The notes under the pieces: generated by a model | What the model was told of the DNA's origin: nothing | Seen by the model: only the letters and a program-made list of their open reading frames with translations | The model's database searches: none | Translations under genes and position numbers: made by a program | NCBI GenBank assembly: GCA_032622095.1 | Contig: CP136062.1 | Coordinates: 162,684,875-162,748,874 of the forward strand | DNA length: 64,000 bases | Reading direction: 5' to 3' | Origin: Siphonodentalium dalli | Lineage: Eukaryota > Mollusca > Scaphopoda > Gadilida > Siphonodentaliidae | In this document: piece after piece, positions 1 through 10,975 of the stretch | Numbering within the stretch: position 1 is the first letter of the stretch | Layout of the letters: every line of letters starts with the position of its first letter

Positions 1-220
1 GAAACGGGGTCGAATTATCATAGTCAGTCGGAAACCAAAAAGAACTTTTTCAAAAGGGCATATAAAAATTCTGTCAAATATTCTTCTTCCGATAAAATGC
101 AACTCCATGCAGAAGGCTACTGTAGGAATATTATCGCACTTGCGTGCACAGGCAGAGGATGTCGTTAAAAGCAATTTATTTAAAACAAGGATATTGTATA
201 TTACAAGTAAAATCATGAAG
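1..220. other. no feature seen
   Basis: Unremarkable AT-rich sequence; no exon, repeat or hairpin recognised. Confidence 0.5.
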
Positions 221-300
221 TTAACACTTTCATGACTGGTGCTTCATGAATATTTTGAAAATACATGGCCGTTGGTGGCCATCTTGGATTTCAAAATTAA
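221..300 (+). mobile_element. TTAA MITE family C end, partial
   Basis: TTAACACTTTCATGACTGG, then GCTTCATGAATATTTTG, matches the left end of the family C element at 19018. No matching right end was found, so it is truncated or merged with the next repeat. Confidence 0.5.
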
Positions 301-535
301 ATCCATTGGCGCGGGCTACAGGTCGTACTATTCGTCTGATCATCATGAAATTTGTCATGAATGGTAATATTGACATGTAGATTGGAACGAGTCATTTTGG
401 GGTCATTCGGCCAAAAAACATGGCCGTCAGCAGCCATCTTGGATTTTAGTCTTTGCATGACTAAATCCTTTGGCACAGCTAGGTTAGACATTTCAATTAG
501 CACCTTTCCATTTCGTCCATTTACTGTCAACCATT
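247..535 (-). repeat. 'AAGATGGC..GGCCATG' dispersed repeat, two units
   Basis: Two units read on the minus strand with TTTAGTCATGCAAAGACT, ATCCAAGATGGC and GGCCATGTTTT. Same family as 43764-44960, 57485-57710 and 59945-60560. A 77-codon frame across it is incidental. Confidence 0.7.
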
Positions 536-594
536 AATTATTCCCCTACCTAAGTTGAGCTTCAGTGTCATTGACACTTTCATTAGTCTAGTTG

Positions 595-936
595 TCAAAT
601 TAGGTTATGGATATTTGTAAAATAGAATTTTCTTGTGTCCCTTTTAACTATTTTCTTTTGTAATTTCTGTTCATGCCCTCTTGTATTGGTGCTCAGGCTC
701 TTTTGAAATAACTGATAAGGGTCCAAGTTATATTGTCCATTCATAATTTTGTATAGTTCAATGAGATCACCCCTGAATCTTCTGAATTTGAGTGACATTA
801 AATTTAGCCTTATCATGCGTTGCCGATAAGGCACCATTTTCGTCGCTCTTCGTTGTATTCGTTCGATCTCTATGCTTTGATGTTTATAGTGTGGGCTCCA
901 AGCTGTGTTGCAATATTCTAGTACTGGCCTTACCAT
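595..936 (-). pseudogene. LINE reverse transcriptase C-terminal fragment
   Basis: Minus-strand frame of 113 codons with the hallmarks of the region after the RT domain in many non-LTR retrotransposons: VRPVLEYCNTAWSPHYK, then IERIQRRATKMV, then FRRFRGDLIELYKIMNG. The usual link between these blocks is shortened. The RT catalytic core and endonuclease are absent, so this is a 5'-truncated copy. Confidence 0.8.
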
Positions 937-1079
937 GGCGATATAAGATAAACTTATTATCTGTACATTTCCTATGGGATATAATTACTAATCAATGATG
1001 GTTTAGTATGGAAAGGGTTAAACTTATATAGAATGAATGAAACACTTTTGTGAACTGCATGGTTAAGATGCAACCAAAC

Positions 1080-1502
1080 CACTCCAATATATAATAATCG
1101 ACTCCTTAACCCTTTGAGTGCCAGGGGCCGATCTCATCGGCCCTAAACCTACAAAATAAGTCTGTTAAAGAATATAAGAATAAATTATTAAAATTGTAAA
1201 AAATTGTAAAAAAAACAAAAAAAAAACAACAAAAAATTGTTAGGCCAATGCATTCTCTTATATATGCGAGGCGACCTATGGTCGACTCGCATATATAAGA
1301 AAATGCATTGGCACAGGGTATATGGGTTGATACAAAAATCGACCTGGCACTCAAAGGGTTAACCATAGCAGAATTATGGGTAATTTTTCAACATTTAGTC
1401 AGAAATATGGCTTTTTGCAACAAGCCATATTTCCGACCAAATCCTGACAAATTCTCCATAATTCTGCTGTGGTTAAGGAGTCGATTATTCAGGGCATTAC
1501 TG
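1080..1502. mobile_element. mariner-like hairpin MITE, host of a nested element
   Basis: Right end GGGCATTACTG|TA, long palindromic arms (GACTCCTTAACC..., AAATATGGC...). The family A element 1110-1358 sits at its internal TTAA. The left end is degraded. Confidence 0.7.
1110..1358 (+). mobile_element. TTAA MITE, family A (copy 1), nested
   Basis: TTAA at 1106-1109 and 1359-1362; termini CCCTTTGAGTGCCAGG and its complement. One 69-bp hairpin (1244-1312). It is inserted at the TTAA of a CAGTAATGC-type hairpin element (about 1080-1502), so it is the younger of the two. Confidence 0.9.
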
Positions 1503-1953
1503 TACACTGTGCTTATTCGATCATAATTGCCAACGACTGTCAGCACAAGTTATATTCACTCTTTCTAATGATGTCACTGCGGCAAGTTCAAATGCCTAAC
1601 AAACATGCATGGTAGCCAGGCAACGAGGGCACTCTAGTTTTCCAGGGCAGATTCGTCCCAACCAATCAAACCCTAGCTAGCTACACCCATAATTGTTTGT
1701 AATCTGTCAACCATGCTCAGTTCAGCTGCTCTGCACATTCCAGTGGCTATATTGCATGATTTTTGGTAGGTGTGAATAAGAAAGGGAATAAACATTTCCA
1801 ATGAAAAATATGTTTTACTGGCCACATCATCATAAACACAACTGATAAACATCCCAAAAGAACATCAGACAGCATGTTTATACCCTAATTTTACTACCTG
1901 CATATTGACTTTCAAGGGTCGCAATTAGTTCATGTGTACCGTGCCCCTAAGTA

Positions 1954-2157
1954 CAGTAATGCCCTAAATAGTTGACTCCTTAATCTCAGCAGAATGATGG
2001 GTAATTTTTCAGGATTGTAGTCGGAAATTAAGCTTGTTGCCATTAATCGGAAAGCTCTCCGATGAATGGCAATAAGTCGTCATATTTCCAACTAAATCCT
2101 GAAAAATTACCCATAATTCTGCTGTTGTTAAGGAGTTTATTATTTAGGGCATTACTG
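1954..2157. mobile_element. mariner-like hairpin MITE
   Basis: TA-flanked, CAGTAATGCCCTAAAT...ATTTAGGGCATTACTG. A nearly full-length palindrome. Ends and TA target fit Tc1/mariner-type MITEs. Confidence 0.8.
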
Positions 2158-2301
2158 TAGGCATACTAGTAAATATTAAATGCCGGTTCTGAATAAGTTA
2201 GAACTTAATAAAAATGTCAGAATTAGTACCCAAGTAGCCAACTGTGCAGGCAAACTCGAGCTCGAAGATATTAAATGATAGTTCTGAACAGGTTTACTTA
2301 C

Positions 2302-2418
2302 CAGTTTGACAATCAGTTCCTGACCAACCAGCTACGCAGATACACAGATACATGTTATATGATGGTTCTGTACAGGTACCTCCATTTATACATGGATTTG
2401 GGCTACACTCAGCTGTAT
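2302..2418 (-). CDS. EGF-like domain exon (last in this window, gene order)
   Basis: 39-codon EGF-like domain, phase 1-1, with acceptor ATTCAACAG and donor G|GTAAGTAAA. It starts DTAEC rather than D-[IV]-D-E-C, so Ca2+ binding is less certain. CINGGTC fits the O-fucose consensus. The C3-C4 stretch (TEPSYNMYL) does not fit the hydroxylation consensus. Six cysteines are present, with C-I-C and GWSGTDC. No further EGF exon is visible between here and position 1, so the gene continues off the left edge. Confidence 0.88.
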
Positions 2419-2439
2419 CTGTTGAATATAAGATAAAAA

Positions 2440-2830
2440 TAAAAGGTCGCCGACCATTTGTCCCCCGAAAAGGAGTATAGATATTTTAACTCTGTCAAAA
2501 TTCATTGGACTAAACTCAAATTTGAACTTGACCTGTACGTATCTTCATGTGGTTAATCCACATACCAAATTTAGTTGAAGAGGGTCCATAAACTCCAGCA
2601 CAAATGGGCGAACCGAACCCATATTAGAACTTGGTTAGTATTTTGAGCTGAGAAACTCACACACCAAATTCGGTTTCGATCCGATAAACCAAAGCAAAGT
2701 TATCATCCGAATCATTCCAAATGAATTGACGAATTATAAGTCGAAAAAGGGGCTATAACTCCAGCAAGAGAAAATGGGCGGACTGAACACATATTCGAAC
2801 TTGACCTGTACTTTGAGCTATGTGCAGAGT
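2440..2830 (+). repeat. 'ATAACTCCAGC' dispersed repeat
   Basis: Opens AAAAGGTCGCCGACC and TGTCCCCCGA, then units with CATACCAAATTTAG, GGGCTATAACTCCAGC and CCATATTAGAACTTG. Truncated by a foldback element at 2835. Same superfamily as 32820-33712. Confidence 0.7.
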
Positions 2831-2834
2831 GTCA

Positions 2835-2872
2835 CTAAATTCACCCCCTGGGGACCTCATTCTGCAAATGAC
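2835..2872. mobile_element. GCAGAATGAGG foldback element, partial
   Basis: Only the right end is present: TCACTAAATTCACC, GGGGACCTCATTCTGC, AAATGACAG. Confidence 0.6.
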
Positions 2873-2952
2873 AGCCATCTTATTCTCAGTCCCGTTTCTG
2901 TTTACTCATGAATGTAGATGCCTTCGGAGATGCTCAGATAACAAGTTCAATA

Positions 2953-3163
2953 CAGTAATGCTCTAAGTAATCAACTTCTTAACCACAGCAGATTATGGTT
3001 AACTTATCAGGATTTAGTCGGAAATATGGCTTGTTGCCATTTATCGGAAAGTTCTCTCCGAGAGCTTTCCGATGAATGGCAACAAGCCATATTTCCGACT
3101 AATTCCTGAAAAGTTACCCATAATTCTGCTGAGGTAAAGAAGTCGATTACTTAGAGAATTACA
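2953..3163. mobile_element. mariner-like hairpin MITE
   Basis: Left end TA|CAGTAATGCTCTAAG. Palindromic arms meet near 3055. Right end degraded (GAATTACAATA). Confidence 0.75.
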
Positions 3164-3297
3164 ATATATGACCAGTCATTTGTTGAACTCATTTACTAAA
3201 CATAATTACCACAATAAATAAAATTCCTTCTGCACATGTGTATTATCGGCTCATCTCCATATATTTCCTGAACATCCCTCCAGACATATAATCAAGT

Positions 3298-3549
3298 CTT
3301 GAAACAGGGTGTCTGTCATTTGCAGAATGAGGTCCCCATAGGGTGAATTTAGTGATGCTACCCCACATAGCGGGCTAGCATCACCAAATTCACCCTCTGG
3401 GAACCTCATTCTGCTGAGGTGTAAGCAGAATGAGGTCCACAGAGGGTGAATTTGGTGATGCTAGCCCACTATGCGGCGTAGCATCACTAAATTCACCCTC
3501 TGGGGACCTCATTCTGCAAATTACAGACACACTATTTCAAGGCTTGCAT
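3298..3549. mobile_element. GCAGAATGAGG foldback element, two fused hairpins
   Basis: TGTCTGTCATTTGCAGAATG opens the element and CATTCTGCAAATTACAGACA closes it. Two roughly 95-bp hairpins (3322-3417 and 3425-3523) sit side by side; the spacer seen in longer copies is missing. Confidence 0.75.
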
Positions 3550-3567
3550 ATAATCCAAAGAATCCAA

Positions 3568-4968
3568 AGTTTAAGTTACCCCCTTGTATACAAGTATCTC
3601 TTTGTTAATCAACCAGTTACCCCCTTGTATACAAGTATCTCCTATGTTAATCAACCATTTACCCCCTTGTATACAAGTATCTCCTATGTTAATCAACCGA
3701 TCGTTTAAGTTACCCCCTTGTATACAAGTATCTCCTATGTTAATCAACCAGTTACCCCCTTGTATACAAGTATCTCCTATGTTAATCAACCAGTTACCCC
3801 CTTGTATACAAGTATCTCTTATGTTAATCAACCGATCGTTTAAGTTACCCCCTTGTATACAAGTATCTCCTATGTTAATCAACCAGTTACCCCCTTGTAT
3901 ACAAGTATCTCCTATGTTAATCAACCGATCGTTTAAGTTACCCCCTTGTATACAAGTATCTCCTATGTTAATCAATCAGTTACCCCCATTGTATACAAGT
4001 ATCTACCTATGTTAATCAATCGATCGTTTAAGTTACCCCCTTGTATACAAGTATCTCCTATATTAATCAACCAGTTACCCCTTGTATACAAGTATCTACC
4101 TATGTTAATCAACCGATCGTTTAAGTTACCCCCTTGTATACAAGTATCTCCTATATTAATCAATCAGTTACCCCTTGTATACAAGTATCTACCTATGTTA
4201 ATCAACCGAGCGTTTAAGTTACCCCCTTGTATACAAGTATCTCCTATATTAATCAACCAGTTACCCCTTGTATACAAGTATCTACCTATGTTAATCAACC
4301 AATCGTTTAAGTTACCCCCTTGTATACAAGTATCTCCTATATTAATCAACCAGTTACCCCTTGTATACAAGTATCTACCTATGTTAATCAACCGATCGTT
4401 TAAGTTACCCCCTTGTATACAAGTATCTCCTATGTTAATCAATTAGTTACCCCCTTGTATACAAGTATCTCCTATGTTAATCAACCAGTTACCCCTTGTA
4501 TACAAGTATCTCCTATGTTAATCAACCAGTTACCCCCTTGTATACAAGTATCTCCTATGTTAATCAACCAGTTACCCCTTGTATACAAGTATCCACCTAT
4601 GTTAATCAACCGATCGTTTAAGTTACCCCCTTGTATACAAGTATCTCCTATGTTAATCAACCAGTTACCCCCTTGTATACAAGTATCTCCTATGTTAATC
4701 AACCAGTTACCCCCTTGTATACAAGTATCTCCTATGTTAATCAACCGATCGTTTAAGTTACCCCCTTGTATACAAGTATCTCCTATGTTAATGAACCAGT
4801 TACCCCCTTGTATACAAGTATCTCCTATGTTAATCAACCGATCATTTAAGTTACCCCCTTGTATACAGGTATCTCCTATGTTAATCAACCAGTTACCCCC
4901 TTGTATACAAGTACCTCCTATGCTAATCAACCAGTTACCCCCTTGTATACAAGTATCTCCTATGTTAA
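3568..4968. repeat. 42/51-bp minisatellite
   Basis: About thirty units of CCCCCTTGTATACAAGTATC followed by a TATGTTAATCAACC segment. Two unit lengths alternate: a 42-bp form ending AACCAG and a 51-bp form with an extra GATCGTTTAAG. Some units have CTACC for CTCC. Both lengths are multiples of three, so long open frames run through on both strands without being genes. TTGTATACAA is palindromic. A last partial unit lies at 5451-5475 beyond an inserted element. Confidence 0.95.
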
Positions 4969-5450
4969 AGGTACTCAATCCGATCAGTGGGTCCCCATCT
5001 CAACAGATTCCAACAACAACAATCCGATCAGAGGGTCCTATATTACTATTTCTTTGGCTTTTGGGGTAAAAAAAATATTTGATTCGAGTCGAGGAACCCA
5101 TCAAACAAAGTTCAGAGTTACTAGATATTGATTTTTGAAATTTGTTATTTTCTCGAGATGAGTACTAATAATTGCCTTCAACTTCGTAATCTGCTCGAGA
5201 TGTGTACACCAAAACACTACTCAAACAGACAAGGATGGATAACTCTAAAATCAAGTGGTAATAATAACACAATTTTGACTGTGTTCTGGGACAGAAAGTA
5301 TTCCCGATAATGAAAAATAATAGATTTCTAAAAACGATATCTAAAATATCTGAGCTTTGATGGGTGGCTTCCTCGACTCAAATCAAATATTTTTGACCCC
5401 CGAAGCCATTGAAATAGTAATTGAGAGGAGTTTTATCGGATTGAGTACCT
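4969..5450. mobile_element. TTAA-flanked element with AGGTACTC ends, inside the minisatellite
   Basis: TTAA at 4965-4968 and 5451-5454; ends AGGTACTCAATCCGAT and ATCGGATTGAGTACCT. Subterminal inverted segments continue inward for about 120 bp. It splits the 42/51-bp array, whose last partial unit resumes at 5451. Its ends differ from the CCC type, so the transposase family is open. Confidence 0.75.
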
Positions 5451-5767
5451 TTAATCAACCGATCATTTTGAAATTTTTAACGAATTGAGAACATGGGAAA
5501 TGCAGAATATTATGCGAGTTAAATACTCCGATGGTTTTCTAACTTTCTTCTGAATGCCGCTGAATTGAAAAATTTGCCATTTTCCAAAATCACACTTTCA
5601 ACATTGACGCTCAACAGAATTTCCTGTTGATGGGTTTATTGGGTTATCAATGTTTGCTAAGTGTCATCAGGCTAATTACTGCTTGGAATTTTCTTGAACT
5701 GAACCAGGTGTCACTCTGTTGGAATTTAGGGGTACAATTTTACGATAGTAAATAAATTAAGGGTTAA

Positions 5768-6014
5768 CCCTTTGAGTGCCAGGTCCGATTTTTGTATCAA
5801 CCCATATACCCTGTGCCAATGCATTCTCTTATATATGCGAGTCGACCATAGGTCGCCTCGCATATATAAGAGAATGCATTGGCCTAACAATTTTTTTTTT
5901 TTTTTTTTTTTTTTTTACAATTTTTTACAATTTTAATAATTCATTCTTATATTCTTAAACAGACTTATTGTGTAGGTTTAGGGCCGATAATATCGGCCCC
6001 TGGCACTCAAAAGG
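5768..6014 (-). mobile_element. TTAA MITE, family A (copy 2), next to a splice donor
   Basis: TTAA at 5764-5767 and 6015-6018; ends CCCTTTGAGTGCCAGG and TGGCACTCAAAAGG (one degraded base). Hairpin at 5815-5883, then a long T run. Orientation is opposite to copy 1. The right TTAA is ten bases from the EGF exon at 6028. Confidence 0.9.
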
Positions 6015-6027
6015 TTAATTTACTTAC

Positions 6028-6141
6028 CAATTTCACACGTTGTTCCTGATGTTCCAGCGACACAGGCACAAGTATATCCATTAACAGCATCAGTACATAC
6101 TCCAGTGTTTTGACATGGAGTTGGATCACATTCATCAATAT
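6028..6141 (-). CDS. EGF-like domain exon beside a TTAA element
   Basis: 38-codon cbEGF-like domain, phase 1-1, with acceptor TTTTATAG and donor G|GTAAGTAAA. It opens DIDEC, carries CDPTPC, and [12 protein letters not shown] fits the hydroxylation consensus. The residue before C3 is V, so the O-fucose site is absent. Six cysteines are present. The intron's TTAA target site begins ten bases after the exon end, and a 247-bp TTAA element (5768-6014) follows at once, so only nine bases of the original donor-side intron lie between exon and target site. Confidence 0.9.
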
Positions 6142-6196
6142 CTATAAAACAGATGACAGCAATTTTGATCATGTGTAACCATTGAAAAGCTCACCC

Positions 6197-6662
6197 CAGT
6201 ACAAGCCTGCAAATAGTGTCTGTCATTTGCAGATTGAGGTTCAATAAGGTGAATTTAGTGATGCTATCCCACATGGTGGGCTAGCATCACCAAATTCACC
6301 CTCTGGGAACCTCATTCTGCTTAGGCCTCAACTGCTATGGGAGACCAAGGATCAAATTGAAGTTTCATAGTTGAAGTTGGTGATATTCACCCATTATAGT
6401 CACCTCGATTATGCATTTTATCTTCTGCAAATTAGGAGATATAGAAACTTCCCAGAAGGGGAAAAAGTAACTAAAAACAATGTAAAATTGAGACTACATG
6501 TATAGAATATGCCAGCACTTCCCAAAAGATGAGGAGTAAGCAAAATTATCCCAAGAGGGTGAATTTGGTGATGCTAGCCAACTCTTTGGGATAGCATCAC
6601 TGAATTCACTCTCTGGGGACCTCATTCTTCACATGACAGACATACTATTTGTAGACTTGACC
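6197..6662. mobile_element. GCAGAATGAGG foldback element, long form
   Basis: GCCTGCAAATAGTGTCTGTC opens; GACAGACATACTATTTGTAG closes. One hairpin at each end (about 6228-6320 and 6527-6635), with an AT-rich spacer containing CACCTCGATTATGCATTTT. No coding capacity. Confidence 0.8.
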
Positions 6663-6696
6663 TCTGTAGGTTTTGAAGATCAAATTATTAATCATC

Positions 6697-7465
6697 AGGG
6701 TTGGCCGATTTAAATCAAGCGATTTAAATCAAATTTTTTCAAATGATTGTAAAAAGTCAAGAACTGCAATATCTAACATGTTTTCTGTAAACTAAAACAT
6801 GAGAATGATTAAACAATATACAAATATGATAATAGATATGAAATTCTACAGTAATTATCAACCCTATAGAAATTACAGGCATACTGCATGGTACCGAATT
6901 TACTGTTCCAGCAAATGGCCTGTTCCCCTTTGTAGCAGTGTTCGTATTGTTTCAGATTCAGCATGTCTCACTATACACTGTTCAATTTTTCCCTCTTTTC
7001 TCATCGCCATACATGTAAATGCTAACTGAGTAGCTCTACCGTATAATGTGCCATCTAACTACTCTAGTTGTCTAGTCACTGAGAGCAAACGTGATTGATA
7101 ATATATTCAGTTTTCATCTAAAATTAACTAAATTAATTAGTAAAAGTTAGAGCACAAGTCTACCTTTCCAGATATCACAACATTGGAACCCACATGGACC
7201 TAAGTGTATGCATAAAGCACATGGTCGCTATATCTGTACTGCCATGATATTTGTGTTTCATTCAAATTCATTGGTATACACAAAATTATAAAAAATAATA
7301 CAATCACAGAGTTCTGATTAATCCAGCCTTGGATAATAATAAGCAACACCTTTCAGAACCTTCATTTATCAGAGAAATTGCATAATTACATATTTTCATA
7401 ACAGTTAGAAACAAAAATCAAAAAAATCTTGATTTAAATCTAATAATTCGATATATTTATAGAAA
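6697..7465. mobile_element. possible hAT-type fragment
   Basis: CAGGGTTGGCCGATTTAAAT at the left resembles CAGGG ends of hAT elements, and TTGATTTAAATC recurs inverted near 7430. No right terminus or target duplication found. Confidence 0.35.
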
Positions 7466-8089
7466 TTCAATAATTATTAATATCAACCTTTGAATATAAA
7501 GAAGATCACATTTATTGCTGATAAGACAAGGCTGGTGCTCGACAGATAATGGAGGAATATTCTACCAACAACAGCACAAAAGGCAACTCCAGGCCATATG
7601 TCAAGGAGTATTTAAAAAATGCTGTTTACCTGGCCATAATTGGTGCAGTAAGTCAGAAATTCTACTCCTCTTAACTCGATCTTGGTCAAGTTGGGTACCG
7701 AACGTTGTCCACCCATTTGTATTTATATTTTTTATGATAAAGTTTTATTTATTTTTCGGAGTGGCTACAGAGAGCTGGGGACTAAAGTAGTGATGATACA
7801 CAGCGGTAAGTCAAATTGGGGTCTGAATTCTGGGTTACAAGAGTGCATAACTGTTTGCCACAAAACAGGAATAAAATGTTTAATTACAAATAAAAGAATT
7901 AAAATATTAATAATTGTTACCAGTGTATTTATTCCCTGTCCAGTTAATAAAATATTATCATTACAAGAATCCAATATGAGACCTTCTCCGTCTGAGGAAG
8001 GGCTTATGATTTTATACCACATTATTCTGAACTCAACTGTAGAGACAATACCAAGGAAACCAAGCATAACATGCGATCAGCACCTGACA
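7466..8089. other. no gene recognised
   Basis: Two overlapping plus-strand frames of 91 and 136 codons (7515 and 7682) lack splice context, repeats or family features. I treat them as chance. Confidence 0.5.
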
Positions 8090-8124
8090 TGAAGCACCTG
8101 ACATGAAGCACCTGACATGAAGCA
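8090..8124. repeat. 14-bp short tandem repeat
   Basis: Three copies of AGCACCTGACATGA. Confidence 0.9.
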
Positions 8125-8611
8125 ACACTAGTTTACTGCTACAGATTGACACTGAGTGTGACATGTGGTTTTATCAATTAATTAATTATCAAGATATGCA
8201 CAATCATGTTAACGTGGTGTCATCCTCCCTCGAACCCAAAGTGTCACATGCTTCGCTGGCAATCCTCACTGTAATATATTGTTCAAACATAGACCTGGGG
8301 TAATGTTATTCTGAAAAGGACATGGCTGTATATCAAGTTTGTGTTGCGTAACAATGTCCCCATATTTACTGGTCATTTATTCAACAAAACATCGTCATAT
8401 TATAACAGTTTATTGAAGAAAAACAAGCACCTGATTATTATTTAGATAATCAGTGATGCCGATGTTGAAACCCAAGTGACGATTCTCATCCGTTTGTCCA
8501 TAATCGGCTGATTCCGATCATCGGCTCATCACTAGTCTAAAGAGTGGTTTGTCGCTCTTTAAAGACATATTATGGACATATGGACATGTTAGTGTGCATG
8601 GAACTGATAGT

Positions 8612-8912
8612 TAGTACTCAGGCGCTGTGCCAACTGAAGGAATGTAGAATTTACTAACATCGCCGAAAATCTCAATGAAATCGACCACACCACTCCATAG
8701 AAAAGATCGCCTGAACAACGCGTAATTGTAAATATAGACATCTTGATTCGGGACACAACAAACGGCAATAAACCAACGCAAGTGATTTCGCCATCGAGAG
8801 TCATTGAATTTAATTGATATATAAGAATGACTGCGTGCCTTCGTAAAAATAACTACTTTGAGCAAGATTATTCTACATTTCTATTTGATCAACCTAACGG
8901 AGTGTTTCACAT
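8612..8912 (-). repeat. dispersed repeat with coding flavour, copy B
   Basis: Minus-strand counterpart of 31590-31900. Its frame is open for 84 codons (8611-8865) and includes CCVPNQDVYIYN and GVVDFIEIFGDVSK. It ends five bases before a TTAA element. Confidence 0.6.
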
Positions 8913-8920
8913 CACTTTAA

Positions 8921-9312
8921 CCCTTTACCCAACAGAAGGGCCCTGTGCCAATGCATTCTCTTATATATGCGAGTCGACCATAGGTCGCCTCGCATATATA
9001 AGAGAATTCATTGGCTTAACACATTAAAAATTATAAAATTGTTAAAGAATGTAAGAAAAAATGGTAAAAAGTGTTAAAAAAAGATTTTGTTTAGGCCAAT
9101 GCATTCTCTTATATATGCGAGGCGACCTATGGTCGACTCGCATATATAAGAGAATGCATTGGCACAGGGCATAACTGTAACCATCACAATGTGGTCAATG
9201 AGCCGGTTCCAATGATATCCATATTTGTATGGTTTTATTGAGACAGACCCAAGATAATTTAGGCTGTTGAAGCTTTATTTGGCCGGTTTTGGTCGGTTTG
9301 TTGGGTAAAGGG
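8921..9312 (+). mobile_element. TTAA MITE, family B (copy 1)
   Basis: TTAA at 8917-8920 and 9313-9316; termini CCCTTTACCCAACA and TGTTGGGTAAAGGG. Two inverted 69-bp hairpins lie at 8947-9015 and 9095-9163. The right part (to 9300) is single-copy within the element. TTAA target plus CCC/GGG ends is the piggyBac pattern. No coding sequence. Confidence 0.9.
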
Positions 9313-9316
9313 TTAA

Positions 9317-10729
9317 CATGTCATGCATATATAACTAAAGAGCAGTACATATGTCTATGCAACATCACACTGGTGCAATATGTAAAATATCCTGTCAATG
9401 CTGCACATCCTGTTTCTTTCCAAGATGGAAGCTGACGGTGTACATTTTCCGCAAAAGAGAAGAAATATTAAATCTTAATATTTATTATTCTCCCCTGTGG
9501 TCGGTTATTTAGTTTTCATCAAATGCACACACATGACACATTTCTGTGTTAAGGATTTGGCAATTTTGGGGGAGATTTGCCCTCATTTTTCCTTTAGTAG
9601 TATAAGGCAGGATGGCACAGCCAGTAGAAGGGCATCCAATGAGGGGGACCTTACAAGGTTTGAACAACAAAAATTAATGTTAATGCCAAATTTGAAGTGG
9701 ACTGGTCAAATTTGGCATTAACATCTATTTTGTTTGGCTTACTCTTGAAAATTACTTTATAATTAAACTTCCATTATAAAACTACCCAAAAGATCGGACC
9801 GATTGATTATGACAGACCATTACCCGTGGCGCTTATTTTGCATTTTCTAGTAATTATAAATACAATAGATTGCGAATGAATGATCAGTAATAAATATTGT
9901 TGACTGATAAATACTCGAAAATAATGTCTCATCGATTATGATGAATAAAAAGAATTACGAATATGTCGCCTAAATTCAAAAATGTTGTTTTGTTTCGTAG
10001 GGCATGAGAAAATTGTCAACACATCATTGACCTCCAATCTCTCAATTTAAACGAGAGGCCGATCACGATCGGCAGATGTTTAACCCATACCTTGGCGATA
10101 GCGATTAGCTATAACTGATAATTGGTCAAAGATATGATCACAGTAATACATATATCAGTACCTAACTTAAAATCAAAAGGTCAAATAATTTGTCTTAAGA
10201 AGGGGTAATTGGGGTGGGGGAGGAGTCGTTTTAAATCTCATAACTCTGTCCCTATTCACACAAGGACCTCTCACGGTGAGATCCAATTGTTTAGCCATTA
10301 ATAAATTTGACAGATAAGATAAACAATTATCCAGCCAGCAGGTTGTTCATCTTTACCTTCATACAACCACCCACATAGAGCTATGTAACATATGTCATCA
10401 CTCAATTAATAACAGATTTTGCTTGGAATGACATCTATTAAAGGTATTCTCATACTCTGGATATTGGATGTTCACATGTCAATTTATTGATATCATTATA
10501 TTACATGCAACTATTGCAATAAAATCTTCATATTTTCAATACAGGACATCACACCTTATTAATGGAATACAACTAAAACAAATTAGTGTCAATGACAATT
10601 TTATTTTTTTAATTAAATAATGTTTTTATTATTATAAAAGTTTTTTATTATAAAAGTTTGATTATGTTAAATTGAGCGAGGAAATTCAATCTAAAAAAAT
10701 ATGAAAAATCCAAATTTCAAATTTAAAAA
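9317..10729. other. no gene recognised
   Basis: AT-rich intron sequence. Only the small hairpin at 9677-9724 stands out. Confidence 0.5.
9677..9724. repeat. perfect 19-bp stem hairpin
   Basis: ATGTTAATGCCAAATTTGA, 10-base loop, then the exact complement. No known element context. Confidence 0.8.
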
Positions 10730-10975
10730 AAAAGAAGGGTCATAACTCCTTTAAAATAAATCGGATCAAACCCATATTCAAACTCGAACTGTATTTTGGG
10801 ATGAGAAACCTATATACAAAATTTGGTTCCGATCAAATAGAAAATGTTAGAGTTATCGCATTATACCTAAAGTGTCTGACAGACAGACAGATATAGATGG
10901 ACGGACAGACGAGTAGTCAATCCGGACATTGACGCTATGTGTACCATACTATGGTATAGGTACACATAAAAAGTT
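10730..10975 (+). repeat. 'ATAACTCC' dispersed repeat, one unit with hairpin tail
   Basis: GGGTCATAACTCC, CAAACCCATATTCAAACTCG, GACAGACAGACAG, then a GTGTACCATACTATGGTA palindrome and TAGGTACACATAAAAA. Confidence 0.75.

Noticed and set aside
221-240. TTAACCC runs as telomere-like repeats
   Set aside because: They are single TTAA targets plus CCCTTT element ends, not tandem telomere units.
1106-1362. Recurring peptide CANAFSYICESTIGRLAYIRE in many frames
   Set aside because: Translation of the 69-bp hairpin in TTAA elements, not a protein family.
3430-5131. Long open frames on both strands rich in LINQLPPCIQVSPM or GDTCIQGGN
   Set aside because: They arise from a minisatellite whose unit lengths are multiples of three; no start context, splice sites or conservation beyond the repeat.
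7682-8092. 136-codon plus frame and 100-codon minus frame
   Set aside because: No splice context, codon pattern or recognisable motif.
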